A DNA stretch of 64,000 bases from CAXXHQ01 sp963665265 (GCA_963665265.2 OY762224.2:248001-312000); one strand, 5' to 3'. Positions 15,691 to 24,959 are shown, counted from the stretch's first letter. Notes: generated from the sequence alone by a model not told the origin. Made by a program: numbers and translations.

Positions 15691-16623
15691 TTGAAAATGA
15701 AATTGAACGACGCGAGTTTCCAACACGATTCCTTAGAACGCCTGTCGAAGTCATTCGATCCGGCGCGGATGGGCTTTCGTTCTCAGGACGGAAGCATGTG
15801 GTTGGACGAGACGGCAGCGCCGACGCTCTCAAAGGCGGGCCTAGCCGCCTTTGAACAAGTGATGGGACAAATCGACGGCGATTGCAAAAAATGGTTGCCC
15901 GACCGCGAAGTATGGCATTTGCGCGTGCATGTCCCCAACGGCGAGACTCAGGGACTGTTCGTTAAAAAACATCACGTTCGCACGAAAAAAAGTTGGTTGC
16001 GCCGATGGCTCGGCCTTCCCGAGCCGAAACCGGAATCGGCGGGCCGCGTCGAAGCGGAAAACGCCGAATCGCTCCGCGCGATCGGCCTCAACGTGATGCG
16101 GTTCCTCGCCTACGGCGAACGACTCCGCGACGACGGCATGCAAGAGTCCTTCATCATTACCGAAGAATTGAACGGCTTCGAAGAGTTGCAACGCTATTTA
16201 TCGAGACGCTTCAAACGAAAACCCGACGATCGCTCGCCGCGTCGCAACCAAGACCTAATGAAGCTGATCGGCGAAGTCGCCGACATCGCAAGTCGATTCC
16301 ACAACGCCGGCTACAACCATCGCGACATGTACTGCTGTCATTTCTTCGTGAAAGAAGGCGAAGCGGGCCGCCGGGACATCCGCTTGATCGATTTGCAACG
16401 CGTGCAAAAGCGAACCTGGCTGCGACGACGATGGATCGTGAAGGACCTTGCGCAATTGGCGTGGTCTGCCCCCCGAAGCTGCGTCAAATGCACGCACCGC
16501 CTGGCGTTTTTTAAACAATATATGGGCGTCGAAAAACTACGCCCGAGCGACAAAAGCCTGATCCGCTCGATACTCGCCAAACAGCGACGTATGGAGCGAC
16601 GGCTAGGAGTTAAATACGAATAA
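15691..16623 (+). CDS. WaaP-like LPS core kinase
   Basis: The protein resembles heptose or Kdo kinases of the WaaP family, which phosphorylate inner-core sugars with ATP using a protein-kinase-like fold. YNHRDMYCCHFFV carries the catalytic HRD (His210-Asp212) and CHF, and LIDLQRVQ carries the magnesium-binding Asp234 in the DLQ form characteristic of this family. LFVKKHHVRTKKSWLRRW contains the probable ATP-binding lysines, and RRRWIVKDLAQLAWS is a further family block. At 310 aa the length is normal. The start is TTG 15691 or ATG 15697, two codons later. The position between two core glycosyltransferases supports a role in LPS core decoration. Confidence 0.88.
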   Translation: MKMKLNDASFQHDSLERLSKSFDPARMGFRSQDGSMWLDETAAPTLSKAGLAAFEQVMGQIDGDCKKWLPDREVWHLRVHVPNGETQGLFVKKHHVRTKKSWLRRWLGLPEPKPESAGRVEAENAESLRAIGLNVMRFLAYGERLRDDGMQESFIITEELNGFEELQRYLSRRFKRKPDDRSPRRNQDLMKLIGEVADIASRFHNAGYNHRDMYCCHFFVKEGEAGRRDIRLIDLQRVQKRTWLRRRWIVKDLAQLAWSAPRSCVKCTHRLAFFKQYMGVEKLRPSDKSLIRSILAKQRRMERRLGVKYE

Positions 16624-16675
16624 AAAAGAGCGACGCTTCGGTTGAAAACAGAATAGCAAAACGAGGAAATCCCTT

Positions 16676-17833
16676 TTGAAAATCGGATTGGTGATAGATA
16701 CGTTTAATCCGCAGCGCGGCGGGGCCGAGTCCTGGACCGTCCAGTACGCCGCGCACCTGATTCGTCACGGGCACGAAGTGCATGTGACGGCGCAGGAGTT
16801 CGCGCCGACGACGGCGCGGATGGATTGCGTTCCCCATCGCCTCGGCCGCATTCGATCTCTGACCGACCGCGCCAAAGCCGCCGAAGAAACGCTCCGCACG
16901 CTAAAACTCGATTTGATCCACGACATGGGAATGGGCTGGCATTGCGACGTCCTACAACCGCACGGAGGTTGCTTCCGCGCGGTCGTCGAACATAAAACTC
17001 GACTCATGCCCCTTTTGCTCCGCCCCATTAAACGGCTCGCGAACGCTTTTTCCTCGCGGCAACGAGAACGCGACGCGCTGGTCGTTCGACAATGCGAATC
17101 GAAGAAGACGCTGTTGCTGGCGTTGTCGCGAAAGATCGCCGAAGAATTCCAGCAATGGTACGGATTCCCCCAAGAGCGAATCCGCGTCGTGCATAACGGA
17201 GTCGACTCGGAACGCTATTCGCCCGAGGCCTGCGAACCGCATCGAGAAGCGGTCCGCGCACGACTTGGCCTCTCGCCGGAAACGGTCGTAGGCGTCGTCG
17301 TCGCGCACAATTTTATATTAAAAGGCGTGCCGTCGTTGATGAAAGCGCTTGCCGCCGCCACGCGCCGAGGCGCGCCGCTGCATATCCTGGTCGTCGGCGG
17401 GGCGCGACTCATGCCCTGGCGCCGCTACGCGGATTTGCTCGGCGTCGGCGATCGCATCTCGTTCCTTGGCTCGCACTCCGACGCGATTCCGTTCTACGCC
17501 GCGTCCGACTTCCTCGTCCTGCCGAGCTATTACGATAGCTGCAGCTTGGTCTTGCTCGAAGGAGCGGCCTGCGGATTGCCGGTGATCGGAACGCGACAAA
17601 ACGGCGCTTCCGAAATGTTTGCCGAAGGAATCGAAGGATATACGCTGGACGATCCGGGCAATTCGGCCGCCCTGGCCGACCGCATGGAACGACTGCTCGA
17701 TCGCGATCTGCGGGAAAAGATGGGCGCCGCCGCAAGACAGTTGGCCCTGCGCCACACCCTTACGCGAAATTTCGAGAATATCTTCGCGACGTATGCCGAC
17801 GTCGTCGGACGAGAAACGCGAAAAGCGGCTTAG
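16676..17833 (+). CDS. GT4-family glycosyltransferase
   Basis: This is a GT-B glycosyltransferase of family 4, which uses a nucleotide-sugar donor. KIGLVIDTFNPQRGGAESW is the N-terminal glycine-rich acceptor block. RIRVVHNGVDSERYSPE (about 165-181) is the hinge segment, and the C-terminal donor-binding block reads FLVLPSYYDSCSLVLLEGAACGLPVIG, with the E-x7-E-type motif. The gene starts with TTG after AGGA at spacing 8-9, as the family N-terminus begins there. At 385 aa it is complete. It is the third gene of the LPS-core operon, and is probably a core hexosyltransferase resembling WaaG; the sugar cannot be read from the sequence. Confidence 0.9.
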   Translation: MKIGLVIDTFNPQRGGAESWTVQYAAHLIRHGHEVHVTAQEFAPTTARMDCVPHRLGRIRSLTDRAKAAEETLRTLKLDLIHDMGMGWHCDVLQPHGGCFRAVVEHKTRLMPLLLRPIKRLANAFSSRQRERDALVVRQCESKKTLLLALSRKIAEEFQQWYGFPQERIRVVHNGVDSERYSPEACEPHREAVRARLGLSPETVVGVVVAHNFILKGVPSLMKALAAATRRGAPLHILVVGGARLMPWRRYADLLGVGDRISFLGSHSDAIPFYAASDFLVLPSYYDSCSLVLLEGAACGLPVIGTRQNGASEMFAEGIEGYTLDDPGNSAALADRMERLLDRDLREKMGAAARQLALRHTLTRNFENIFATYADVVGRETRKAA

Positions 17834-17842
17834 AACGCCCGC

Positions 17843-17974
17843 TTATTTCTTCTTGTCCTTCTTTTTGTCTTTCTTCTTCCCCTTGTCCTTTTTCTTGCCT
17901 TTTTTCTTCTTGTCGCCTTTCTCTTTTTTGCAGCGGCCGGTGCATTTGCCGTTCTTGCAGTTGGGACAAGGCAT
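17843..17974 (-). CDS. 43-residue Cys-motif, lysine-rich small protein
   Basis: The open frame begins ATG at 17974 after GGAAG at ribosome-binding distance, and ends TAA. The N-terminus MPCPNCKNGKCTGRC contains four cysteines (3, 6, 11 and 15), an arrangement suited to binding one metal ion. The remaining 28 residues are 20 lysines with only Gly, Asp and Glu. Such a tail could bind nucleic acid, ribosomes or LPS phosphate. The frame uses both AAA and AAG for lysine. It is convergent with the GT4 gene, nine bases from its stop codon. I do not know a named family. Low-complexity coding is a caveat, but start, ribosome site and Cys spacing together support a real gene. Confidence 0.6.
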   Translation of the reverse strand: MPCPNCKNGKCTGRCKKEKGDKKKKGKKKDKGKKKDKKKDKKK

Positions 17975-18090
17975 AGCGCGATCTTCCGAAAACAAAAAGG
18001 AGACTGTCAGCTTCCGCAGATTATACGCGACGCAGAAAACAAGGCAAGCAAAAACGATCGGTCTCGGAGCCCTCAGAAACGCTCGCCCTC

Positions 18091-18558
18091 TTACGTTCCG
18101 TAATTGAAGCGGTCATCCTCGGTCGGCTCGTCGGTCTCTTGCAAGGCCTGGCGAATGAGCGTCAAAAGAACGTTCGGATCGTAAGGCTTGCGGAGATAGA
18201 AATAGCAACCGGCCTCGCGGCAAAGACGAAGCAAGTCGGGCTTCTCTAACGCCGAAAGAATAACCACCGGAATCGTGCAGGTTTCGGCCTCGTCCGCCAG
18301 TTGGGCGCAAATATTCAACCCGTCGGCGTCGGGAAGGCATAGATCGAGAACGATCAGGTTCGGCCGTTTGGCCCGGGCAAGATGGAGTCCGGACGCTCCG
18401 GAGTCGGCCTGATAGGTGGCAAAGCCTTGCTTTCCTAATCGACGCGCCAACGATTCGCTGAGCGCTTCGTCGTCGTCGATGATGAGCACCGCCTGCCGAG
18501 CGGGAGTTCCCGCCTTAACCGGTTCAGCCAGCGGAAGTTCAAGCATGTTGGCAAACAT
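18091..18558 (-). CDS. single-domain response regulator (CheY-like receiver)
   Basis: A receiver domain fills almost the whole 155-aa protein. The acidic pocket is Asp28-Asp30 in LIIDDDEAL, the phospho-acceptor is Asp72 in LIVLDLCLPDADG, the switch Ser102 is in VVILSALEK, and the conserved Lys124 is in YLRKPYDP. There is no DNA-binding or enzymatic output domain. It therefore probably signals by protein-protein contact or shuttles phosphate. No histidine kinase gene is near. The start is fixed by GGAGG eight bases before the ATG. The leader upstream contains two hairpins and a run of eight Gs in the sense strand. Confidence 0.92.
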   Translation of the reverse strand: MFANMLELPLAEPVKAGTPARQAVLIIDDDEALSESLARRLGKQGFATYQADSGASGLHLARAKRPNLIVLDLCLPDADGLNICAQLADEAETCTIPVVILSALEKPDLLRLCREAGCYFYLRKPYDPNVLLTLIRQALQETDEPTEDDRFNYGT

Positions 18559-18628
18559 ATTTCAGACCTCCATGAGCTCCATTTTTGGAACGAATCCTTG
18601 CCGCCCCCCCCTCTCTTTAAGGGAAGCG

Positions 18629-18676
18629 GCCTCGCATGTCAGAGGCTACCTAAGCGGCAAACTCCGCCAGCTTAGG
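18629..18676 (-). promoter_or_regulatory. structured leader upstream of the response-regulator gene
   Basis: Two hairpins stand side by side: GCCTC/GAGGC (18629-18633 with 18642-18646) and CCTAAGCGGC/GCCAGCTTAGG (18649-18658 with 18666-18676, one bulged A). Between them and the gene, the minus strand carries a long G run opposite the cytosines at 18604-18611. They lie 70 to 120 bases before the start codon. No known riboswitch class was recognised. A terminator of an upstream plus-strand transcript is unlikely because no T-run follows. Confidence 0.35.
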
Positions 18677-18883
18677 AACTCTACACCGTATTCGCGGCAG
18701 GTCAAACTATTCCGATCCCCAAGACAGGCGAAACTTTAACGATCGCCGAAAATTCAGCGAAACTGAAAAGACGTATCGCGCATGCGGCTTTGTCTGTTTT
18801 TTCCATCCGGCGACAGCCGAAGCGGTTGTAACGGCACATTCCGAATTTACGGCAGTCTCGTAAGGTTCAGGTATATTTCATTA

Positions 18884-18914
18884 TTGAGCCTTTTCGCATT
18901 CGTTCGGCTACAAT
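18884..18914 (+). promoter_or_regulatory. possible promoter of the M28 peptidase gene
   Basis: TTGAGC (18884-18889) and TACAAT (18909-18914) are separated by 19 bases, slightly long. Transcription would begin near 18922, about 40 bases before the start codon. Confidence 0.4.
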
Positions 18915-18960
18915 GCGTAAAAGCTTCGAAACGCCCCGCCCACTGCGATAATCCCGCGCC

Positions 18961-20559
18961 ATGCAACTCACCGCCTCACGACGAATGATTTCCGCGAAAA
19001 TCGCTCGATACGCTATCGTTTTGGTCCAAATTGCTTCGGCCGCCGCTTTTTCATCCTCGGCGATCGCCGCGAACAGCGAAGCGGCGTTTCAGGCGGCCTT
19101 GAATTCGATCACCGCTCCCGAAGTGAAAAGCCACATCGAGTATCTTGCCAGCGAAAAACTGGAAGGTCGCGAGGCGGGAACTCTCGGAAGCCGCGAGGCG
19201 GAAAAATATCTCACCGAACAATATTTGAAATTCAAACTTCGGCCGGGAGGAGTGAACGGAAAGTTCGAGCAACCGTTTCCGCCGAATTTTTGCAACGTAA
19301 TCGCCGTTCTGCCCGGAAGCGACGAAAAACTAAAAGACGAATACGTCGTCGTGGGAGCGCATTACGATCACGTCGGCTACGGCAACCGCTCGAACAGCTA
19401 CGAGCCGTTTAGTCGAGTTCATCCCGGCGCCGACGACAACGCCAGCGGAACTTCCGCGCTGCTTGAAGTGGCGCAAGCGTTCAGCATTTTGCCCGAGGCG
19501 CCGCGTAGAACGATGATTTTCATTTCGTTCGACGCGGAGGAGAAAGGAATATTCGGATCGCAATATTGGGCAAGACATCCGACGGTTCCGGCCGAAAACG
19601 TCGTGGCGATGCTCAACATGGATATGGTCGGGCATTTGCGCGAGAACCACGTAACGATCCTTGGCGATCGGACGGGATACGGCTGGCGTCGTTTTCTGAG
19701 CGAACAAAACGGCGACTCCGAATTCACGATGGATTTCGCCTGGACCTTGAAGCCGAACGCCGATCACTATCCGTTTTATGCGGCGGGAATTCCCGTGCTG
19801 ATGCTTCACACGGGAATGCACGACAATTATCACCGGCCCAGCGATACGGCGGATAAAATCAATACGGAAGGCGAAAGTCGCGTAGCGCGGCTTTGCTTTT
19901 TGGCGGCGTATAAATTGGCCGAAATGCCGGAGCGGATCCGATATCGGGAAGCCGCCGCTCATGAAACGCCCGAGACCGAACAATCGCTCGATAGTTTGAC
20001 GACTCCCCCAGGCCCGCGTTTAGGGGCGACGCTCGACGACTCCGCGCCAGGCGAGGGAATTCGGCTGTCGCGAATCGATCGCCATTCGGCCGCCGAAAAA
20101 GCGGGGCTGCAAGTCGACGACCGCGTCTTGCGATGCAACGAAGAAGAAATGCGACGATCCGACGACTTGATCGGCGCGATTATGACTTCGGACGCCCCCG
20201 CGAAACTCACGGTTTTGCGGGAAGGCGAAAAGGAGCCGTTAAAAATTTCCGTCGAACTCGAAGGACGCCCGCTTCGCTTGGGCATCTCCTGGCGAACGGA
20301 TGACGCGGAGCCTGGCGTGATTATCTTAACGCACGTCGTCCCCGGCGCTCCGGCGGCGAAAGCGGGCATGCAAGTCGGCGATCGAATTTACCGAGTCGGC
20401 GGAAAAGACTTCCGCGACGAAAACGTTTTTATGGACTTGGTCAACGACCTGTCGAAGGACGGCGGCTCGCCGATGACGTTCATCGTCGAACGCGATGGCC
20501 GAATGAAAACGATTCATGTCGAACGGCGCACGTCGAGCGGCAAAAAACGCGCGGCGTAA
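18961..20559 (+). CDS. exported M28 zinc aminopeptidase with two PDZ domains
   Basis: A signal peptide (about residues 1-37, ending SSAIA before ANSE) directs export. The M28 catalytic domain follows, with all the expected zinc ligands: His134 in GAHYDHVGYG, Asp158 in HPGADDNASGTSALLEV, Glu193/194 in FDAEEKGIFGSQ (general base plus ligand), Asp221 in NMDMVG and His291 in NYHRPSDTADKI. Two PDZ domains occupy about 340-430 (LGATLDDSAPGEGIRLSRI) and 440-520 (PGAPAAKAGMQVGDRIYRV). The protein probably trims peptides in the periplasm, with the PDZ domains binding C-termini or regulating access. The start may be 18961 or ATG 18985; both keep a signal peptide. It is convergent with the GH31 gene, 17 bases apart. 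Confidence 0.93.
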   Translation: MQLTASRRMISAKIARYAIVLVQIASAAAFSSSAIAANSEAAFQAALNSITAPEVKSHIEYLASEKLEGREAGTLGSREAEKYLTEQYLKFKLRPGGVNGKFEQPFPPNFCNVIAVLPGSDEKLKDEYVVVGAHYDHVGYGNRSNSYEPFSRVHPGADDNASGTSALLEVAQAFSILPEAPRRTMIFISFDAEEKGIFGSQYWARHPTVPAENVVAMLNMDMVGHLRENHVTILGDRTGYGWRRFLSEQNGDSEFTMDFAWTLKPNADHYPFYAAGIPVLMLHTGMHDNYHRPSDTADKINTEGESRVARLCFLAAYKLAEMPERIRYREAAAHETPETEQSLDSLTTPPGPRLGATLDDSAPGEGIRLSRIDRHSAAEKAGLQVDDRVLRCNEEEMRRSDDLIGAIMTSDAPAKLTVLREGEKEPLKISVELEGRPLRLGISWRTDDAEPGVIILTHVVPGAPAAKAGMQVGDRIYRVGGKDFRDENVFMDLVNDLSKDGGSPMTFIVERDGRMKTIHVERRTSSGKKRAA

Positions 20560-20576
20560 AAAACGCTGAGCATGCG

Positions 20577-23393
20577 TCACGGCCCGACCGCAACGGTCGT
20601 TTCTTTGCCGTCATATTTCACTTCCGCGTCAACCTTTTCCGAAGAAGCGAGGCCGACGCCGTTTTTCGGACGAACCACGACGACGCGAAAAATTCGCTCT
20701 TTGACGATGCCGGGGAATGAGCCTTTGCGCTCGCCGACCACGAGCGTTTTCGCTTTATCGTTCCAGCGAATAGGAATCACGGCGAAAGCGCCCTTTTCGT
20801 AATTGTAGTTGTCGCCTTCGTCCTCATAGAGCGTGAAGGAGCCGTCGGCGCCTGGATAAACCCGAAGTTCAATCGGATCGCCGAGTTTTTCGCCCGCGTA
20901 TTGAACGGCCGGACCGTATGGCAAAATCGAACCGGCGCGAACGAAGATCGGCATAGTTTGAATTGGCGAGGCGGCGTCAATTTTTTGCCCGCCGTCGAAG
21001 CTTTCGCCTGTCCAAAAATCAAACCAACGAACGCCGTTCGGTAGATAGACGCTTCGCGATTTCGCTTTCGCCGCCGTCACGGGGCAAGCCATCATGGCCG
21101 TGCCGAACATAAACTGATCGGATATGTCGAGCGCCTTGTCGTCGGTACGAAAATCCATGACCAACGGACGCATCATCGTGTAGCCTTCGTTCGTCACTTT
21201 CCAAGATATCGAGTAAATGTACGGCAAAAGGTGATAACGAAGATTGACGTAGCCGATGAGGATTTTTTGCGTCGCTTCGTCGAATCGCCAAATCTCTTTC
21301 GGCTTGTCGGTGCCGTGCACGCGAAACATCGGGCAGAAGGAGCCAAACTGAAACCATCGCGTGAAGAGCTCGACAAATTTCGGATTGCCGGGATCATTGC
21401 CGAAGAAGCCGCCGATGTCAGTGTTCCAATAAGGAATGCCCGAGGCGGCGAAATTTAAACCGGCGGAAATCTGTTCGCGAAAGACCGCCCAATCGCCATG
21501 AATGTCGCCCGACCAAGTAACGGCCGCGTTGCGCTGCTGCCCGGCATAGGCGGATCGAGTGAGAATAAATACGCGCTTCTTCGACGAGTCGGCGCGCTGG
21601 CCTTCGTAGACGGCGCGAGTATGTTCGAGCGGATAGGCGTTGAAGACGAGGGCGCCCGAGCCTTTCGCGGTGTTGAAGTCGCGGAACTCGCCCCATTTGC
21701 CGCTGAATTCAGCTTCCGAGGCGTCGAGCCACCATGCATCCACATCGAGCGAGAACAGCTTTTTGGACATTAGATTCCAATAAACTTTGCGGGCTGCGTC
21801 ATTAAAGGGGTCATACCATTTGCCGCGTCCCGCCGGAAAGACGTAGGGGATCGGTGGGTTAAAAGCGCCGTTAACCTTCTCTAGCTCTTGAAGATTCGGA
21901 ATGCTGACGCCGCCGTCGGTAACGTCAAACTTCGCCCAGGAGACGACCATAATATGGGCGTTGAGATCGTGGATTTCTTTGATCATCGCGGCAGGGTCGG
22001 GATAGCGAGCCGGATCAAATTCATGCGAGCCCCAACCTCCCCCGGCGGTCTTTTGGTTAAGCGGCGGCCAGAATTGCCAATCTTGAATGACGGCGTCGAA
22101 AGGAATTCCCCGCTTGCGATACTCTTTGACGATGCCAAGGATTTCTTCTTGGGTTTTATACCGTTCACGACTCTGCCAGAATCCCCATGTCCAACGAGGA
22201 AACATCGGCGCGGCGCCGGTCAACGAACGGTAGGCTGCGACGACGTCGTCGGCTTCCGGCCCGAAGAAGAAGTAATAATCGATTGCGTCGCCAGCTTCGG
22301 AAGTCCAGGTGACGAGATGCGAATCGGACGGTTTTCGCCATTTCAAGCGGAGTTGCGCGCCTCCGGCTCCTTGACCGTATTCCAAGCGGATTTTATGACG
22401 AGTTTTTGCGGTTAGCTTGACCTTTGCTTGGAGCGTGTAAACGCCCGGCGTTTCCCAGCAGTCGATGACTTGCCGATCGTCGATCCAAAGTCGAGCGAAG
22501 TCGTCGACGACGAGCGTGAGGATGTACTCGCCTGACTCAGGCGCTTCGACGAAGCCGGTCCAGCGAGCGCTGAACCATTGACGAGGAAAATCTTTGAGCG
22601 GCGCCTTTTGGCTCCAGTCGAAATCGATCTTCTCGTCCGTTCGAGTTTCCACGGCGTCCTTGAAATCAGGCTTTTTGAAATATTGACCGGCGAGCCCGCC
22701 AGCCTTACCGTCTTCGTTAAAGAGCGCCGACGGAGGAATGACCTCCTCGACGCCGGCGTCCACGTTGACGTCGGTCACGGCAGGATTGTCCCAAAACAAA
22801 CCGTAGCCTTTCGACGACATAAGAACCGGCACGGCGACGAAGCGATTCTCCTGCATGAGATGAACGCCGGAACCTACGCGATTCATTTTTCCGTCGGGTT
22901 GCTGACCGAGGCCGAAAATCGCTTCGCGCGAATCGTAGTCGAATTGCTGCGAAAGCTTGTGCGTATTCTTCGCGCTACCCACGCTGTTCGGCTTGATTGA
23001 GGTGCCGTCGTTCGCTTCGCTTAAGAGAACGCCCCCTGTTGCATCGAAGAATTGGACGCGACCGGAAGTTTTATCAACTCGGACCTGGCCCTTCGATGAG
23101 GCGAGGACAAGATCTTCGCCCTGCTCCGAAAATTTCCAATCGACTTTCGACTGCTGGCCGACGACGGCGAGACTTCTCGACGTCGGCGAGAAATCGGCCG
23201 GCTCGTGAGTGACTCGCATGACGCGGTCGTTCCAGAATTCGACCTTCGTTTGACCCTCGGCGGTTTTTACGCGGACTCCGGAGTCGGTCTGACGGACGTT
23301 TTCGGAAGAAGCCGCGCTAGCGTTCGACGTTCCCGTTTGAAAGAAAACGAACGCAACGGCCAAGACGCATGCCGGCGCATAAAGATTTTTCAT
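20577..23393 (-). CDS. secreted GH31 glycoside hydrolase with inserted PA14 domain
   Basis: GH31 covers retaining alpha-glucosidases and alpha-xylosidases. The nucleophile Asp is at about residue 557 in DAWWLDASEAEF, the WLDASE form common among alpha-xylosidases, so an action on xyloglucan-type substrates is likely but not proven. An N-terminal signal peptide (MKNLYAPACVLAVAFVFF, cleaved after SNASA) precedes the GH31 N-terminal beta domain. A PA14 carbohydrate-binding domain (about 231-356, GLAGQYFKKPDFKD onwards with VDDFARLWIDD) is inserted before the catalytic barrel. Two C-terminal beta domains end the 938-aa protein. ATG 23393 is preferred because the signal peptide begins there; an upstream start at 23480 would add a second hydrophobic stretch. 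It is monocistronic and convergent with the M28 gene. Confidence 0.93.
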   Translation of the reverse strand: MKNLYAPACVLAVAFVFFQTGTSNASAASSENVRQTDSGVRVKTAEGQTKVEFWNDRVMRVTHEPADFSPTSRSLAVVGQQSKVDWKFSEQGEDLVLASSKGQVRVDKTSGRVQFFDATGGVLLSEANDGTSIKPNSVGSAKNTHKLSQQFDYDSREAIFGLGQQPDGKMNRVGSGVHLMQENRFVAVPVLMSSKGYGLFWDNPAVTDVNVDAGVEEVIPPSALFNEDGKAGGLAGQYFKKPDFKDAVETRTDEKIDFDWSQKAPLKDFPRQWFSARWTGFVEAPESGEYILTLVVDDFARLWIDDRQVIDCWETPGVYTLQAKVKLTAKTRHKIRLEYGQGAGGAQLRLKWRKPSDSHLVTWTSEAGDAIDYYFFFGPEADDVVAAYRSLTGAAPMFPRWTWGFWQSRERYKTQEEILGIVKEYRKRGIPFDAVIQDWQFWPPLNQKTAGGGWGSHEFDPARYPDPAAMIKEIHDLNAHIMVVSWAKFDVTDGGVSIPNLQELEKVNGAFNPPIPYVFPAGRGKWYDPFNDAARKVYWNLMSKKLFSLDVDAWWLDASEAEFSGKWGEFRDFNTAKGSGALVFNAYPLEHTRAVYEGQRADSSKKRVFILTRSAYAGQQRNAAVTWSGDIHGDWAVFREQISAGLNFAASGIPYWNTDIGGFFGNDPGNPKFVELFTRWFQFGSFCPMFRVHGTDKPKEIWRFDEATQKILIGYVNLRYHLLPYIYSISWKVTNEGYTMMRPLVMDFRTDDKALDISDQFMFGTAMMACPVTAAKAKSRSVYLPNGVRWFDFWTGESFDGGQKIDAASPIQTMPIFVRAGSILPYGPAVQYAGEKLGDPIELRVYPGADGSFTLYEDEGDNYNYEKGAFAVIPIRWNDKAKTLVVGERKGSFPGIVKERIFRVVVVRPKNGVGLASSEKVDAEVKYDGKETTVAVGP

Positions 23394-23634
23394 TGGACGA
23401 TCGCTTTGTAAATCGAAATACTGACGAAGAAAAAGCAAAAGAGAAATCGATGCGCAGACCATGCGCACGACCGATATCATCGTCTTACCAGAAGAGAACT
23501 ATTCCGGAAAGTAGCGAATAGAACCGATTGAAGACGACATGCGACCGATTACGCGATCACATGCCGCAAAACGGAATCAAGCTGAACTTTTTGCGGCGTC
23601 GAGAGCCTCAAAAAAAGATTTTCAAAACGTGCGA

Positions 23635-24450
23635 CTAGCTTTTCGCAGTTTCATTGCCCGACGAAGCGCCGACCGCTTCGGCCTCGGCTTCGCGATTCTT
23701 GCGGCTTCGATCGGCCGAGAGAACTTGGCGAAGCAACGCGGAAAGATCGTCGAACGAATGATCGCAGGGAGCGCCGGGGCTGTACTGCATGATCGCATGC
23801 TGGATTTTTCGCGGCAGCGCAAGGAGCGTCGAAGAAACGGTTCCGTAATCTTCGCCGAGAACGACGACGCCGCTACGACCGAAGGTGTCGGGCTTGCGGG
23901 AGAAGGCGCGGCTAGCGACGGCCAAGAAGGTGACCGCTGAATCGAGCGTGTGCAAAGTGAGCATGCGGCGAACCATTTCGTGACGTTCGTCGCGGTAGTC
24001 GTCCATGTCGCCGTTGGTGACGACATGCAAACCTGGCTCGATTTCTTTGACGTCCACGGAGTTGCCGCCGTAGACGACGCCGGCGAACTTGGCGTCGGCG
24101 CAGACGTAATTGGCGCCGGCGTATTTACCGGTCGAAAGCTCACGGGCGGCGCGATCGCAGGCTTCGCGAGCCGACTTCATTTCGAGCAACTCGCGGCAAA
24201 GCAATCCTCGCGATCGGGGATCAAGGGGTAATCGGCTCTTGGGACGATTCAAAACCGTGCAAAACAGACCGTGTTGATTAACGCCGAGCCAAGTTCCCCC
24301 CGCTTTGCGATCAATGCCGCAAACCACGCGAGGCGAGCCAGACTGGATTTTCGGGTATTGGGTAGGCCGGTCCAAACGTTCTTCACGGTTGGAAGCGACG
24401 AGGATCGGAACCCCTTTAACGACACGATAAAGAATTGCCAACGTACACAT
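23635..24450 (-). CDS. NRDE-family protein (TANGO2-like)
   Basis: The N-terminus MCTLAILYRV with Cys2 and then VASNREERLDRPT (NRDE motif at residues 20-24, here NREER) is diagnostic of this family. GIDRKAGGTWLGVNQHGLFCTVLNR is a second conserved block. Cys2 would become the N-terminal nucleophile if the family is an Ntn hydrolase, as its fold suggests. The eukaryotic relative TANGO2 is linked to lipid and haem metabolism; the bacterial role is unknown. At 271 aa it is of typical length. It stands alone, 240 bases upstream of the GH31 start, on the same strand. Confidence 0.9.
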   Translation of the reverse strand: MCTLAILYRVVKGVPILVASNREERLDRPTQYPKIQSGSPRVVCGIDRKAGGTWLGVNQHGLFCTVLNRPKSRLPLDPRSRGLLCRELLEMKSAREACDRAARELSTGKYAGANYVCADAKFAGVVYGGNSVDVKEIEPGLHVVTNGDMDDYRDERHEMVRRMLTLHTLDSAVTFLAVASRAFSRKPDTFGRSGVVVLGEDYGTVSSTLLALPRKIQHAIMQYSPGAPCDHSFDDLSALLRQVLSADRSRKNREAEAEAVGASSGNETAKS

Positions 24451-24959
24451 AGTTTTGATAGAGTTTTCCGCGAGCGAGGCGACTTGCCCACCCTAGGAAA
24501 ACGTCACTGGATCGATTCCCGATTACTGGTAAATGAGGGTCAAAAACCCGGACAGTTCAGGATAACGCAAGCCAAGATGTTTTGCACCCCCCGACTTACG
24601 TAAATTAGATTTCGTTTTCTCCAAATTACCGAAAACACCCCCAATGCTGATAGCCTTACCATCTAAAGACGGGTAAACAAGGAGGTTTTTCGGGATATCT
24701 TTAGTGACAACCCTATCGAAAGAGGGGAAAAATGTCCGGCTGACGGTTTACTCTCAGACTGAACGCTGAACGGCCTACCGACAAACTCGTCAGATAGTAT
24801 GCTATTACTCAACCGCAACAAAGTTTCTGAAGGGATTTTCTGCCGCCCTCCCGGGCGTTTACCGATTGCTAAACCATTCCCGCAGGCTAGCGCCTTTAGC
24901 TCCCTCGGAACTCAGAAAACTCGTCCACGAATCATTGCTCCTTTCTCAGGAATCGCGAC
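24451..24959. other. gap of about 510 bases without a recognised gene
   Basis: This divergent spacer lies between the NRDE protein and oligoendopeptidase genes. A purine-rich AAGGAGGTTTTTCGGG near 24679 and a small GCCC-TCCC-GGGC hairpin near 24845 are visible. No open frame with a family match, no tRNA and no clear promoter pair were found. It probably holds the two divergent promoters. Confidence 0.4.

Noticed and set aside
24640..24760. AAGGAGG and a GAGGGGAAAAATGTCCGG stretch considered as an RNase P RNA or other structured RNA
   Set aside because: The conserved surroundings of RNase P RNA are absent and no consistent long pairing was found.
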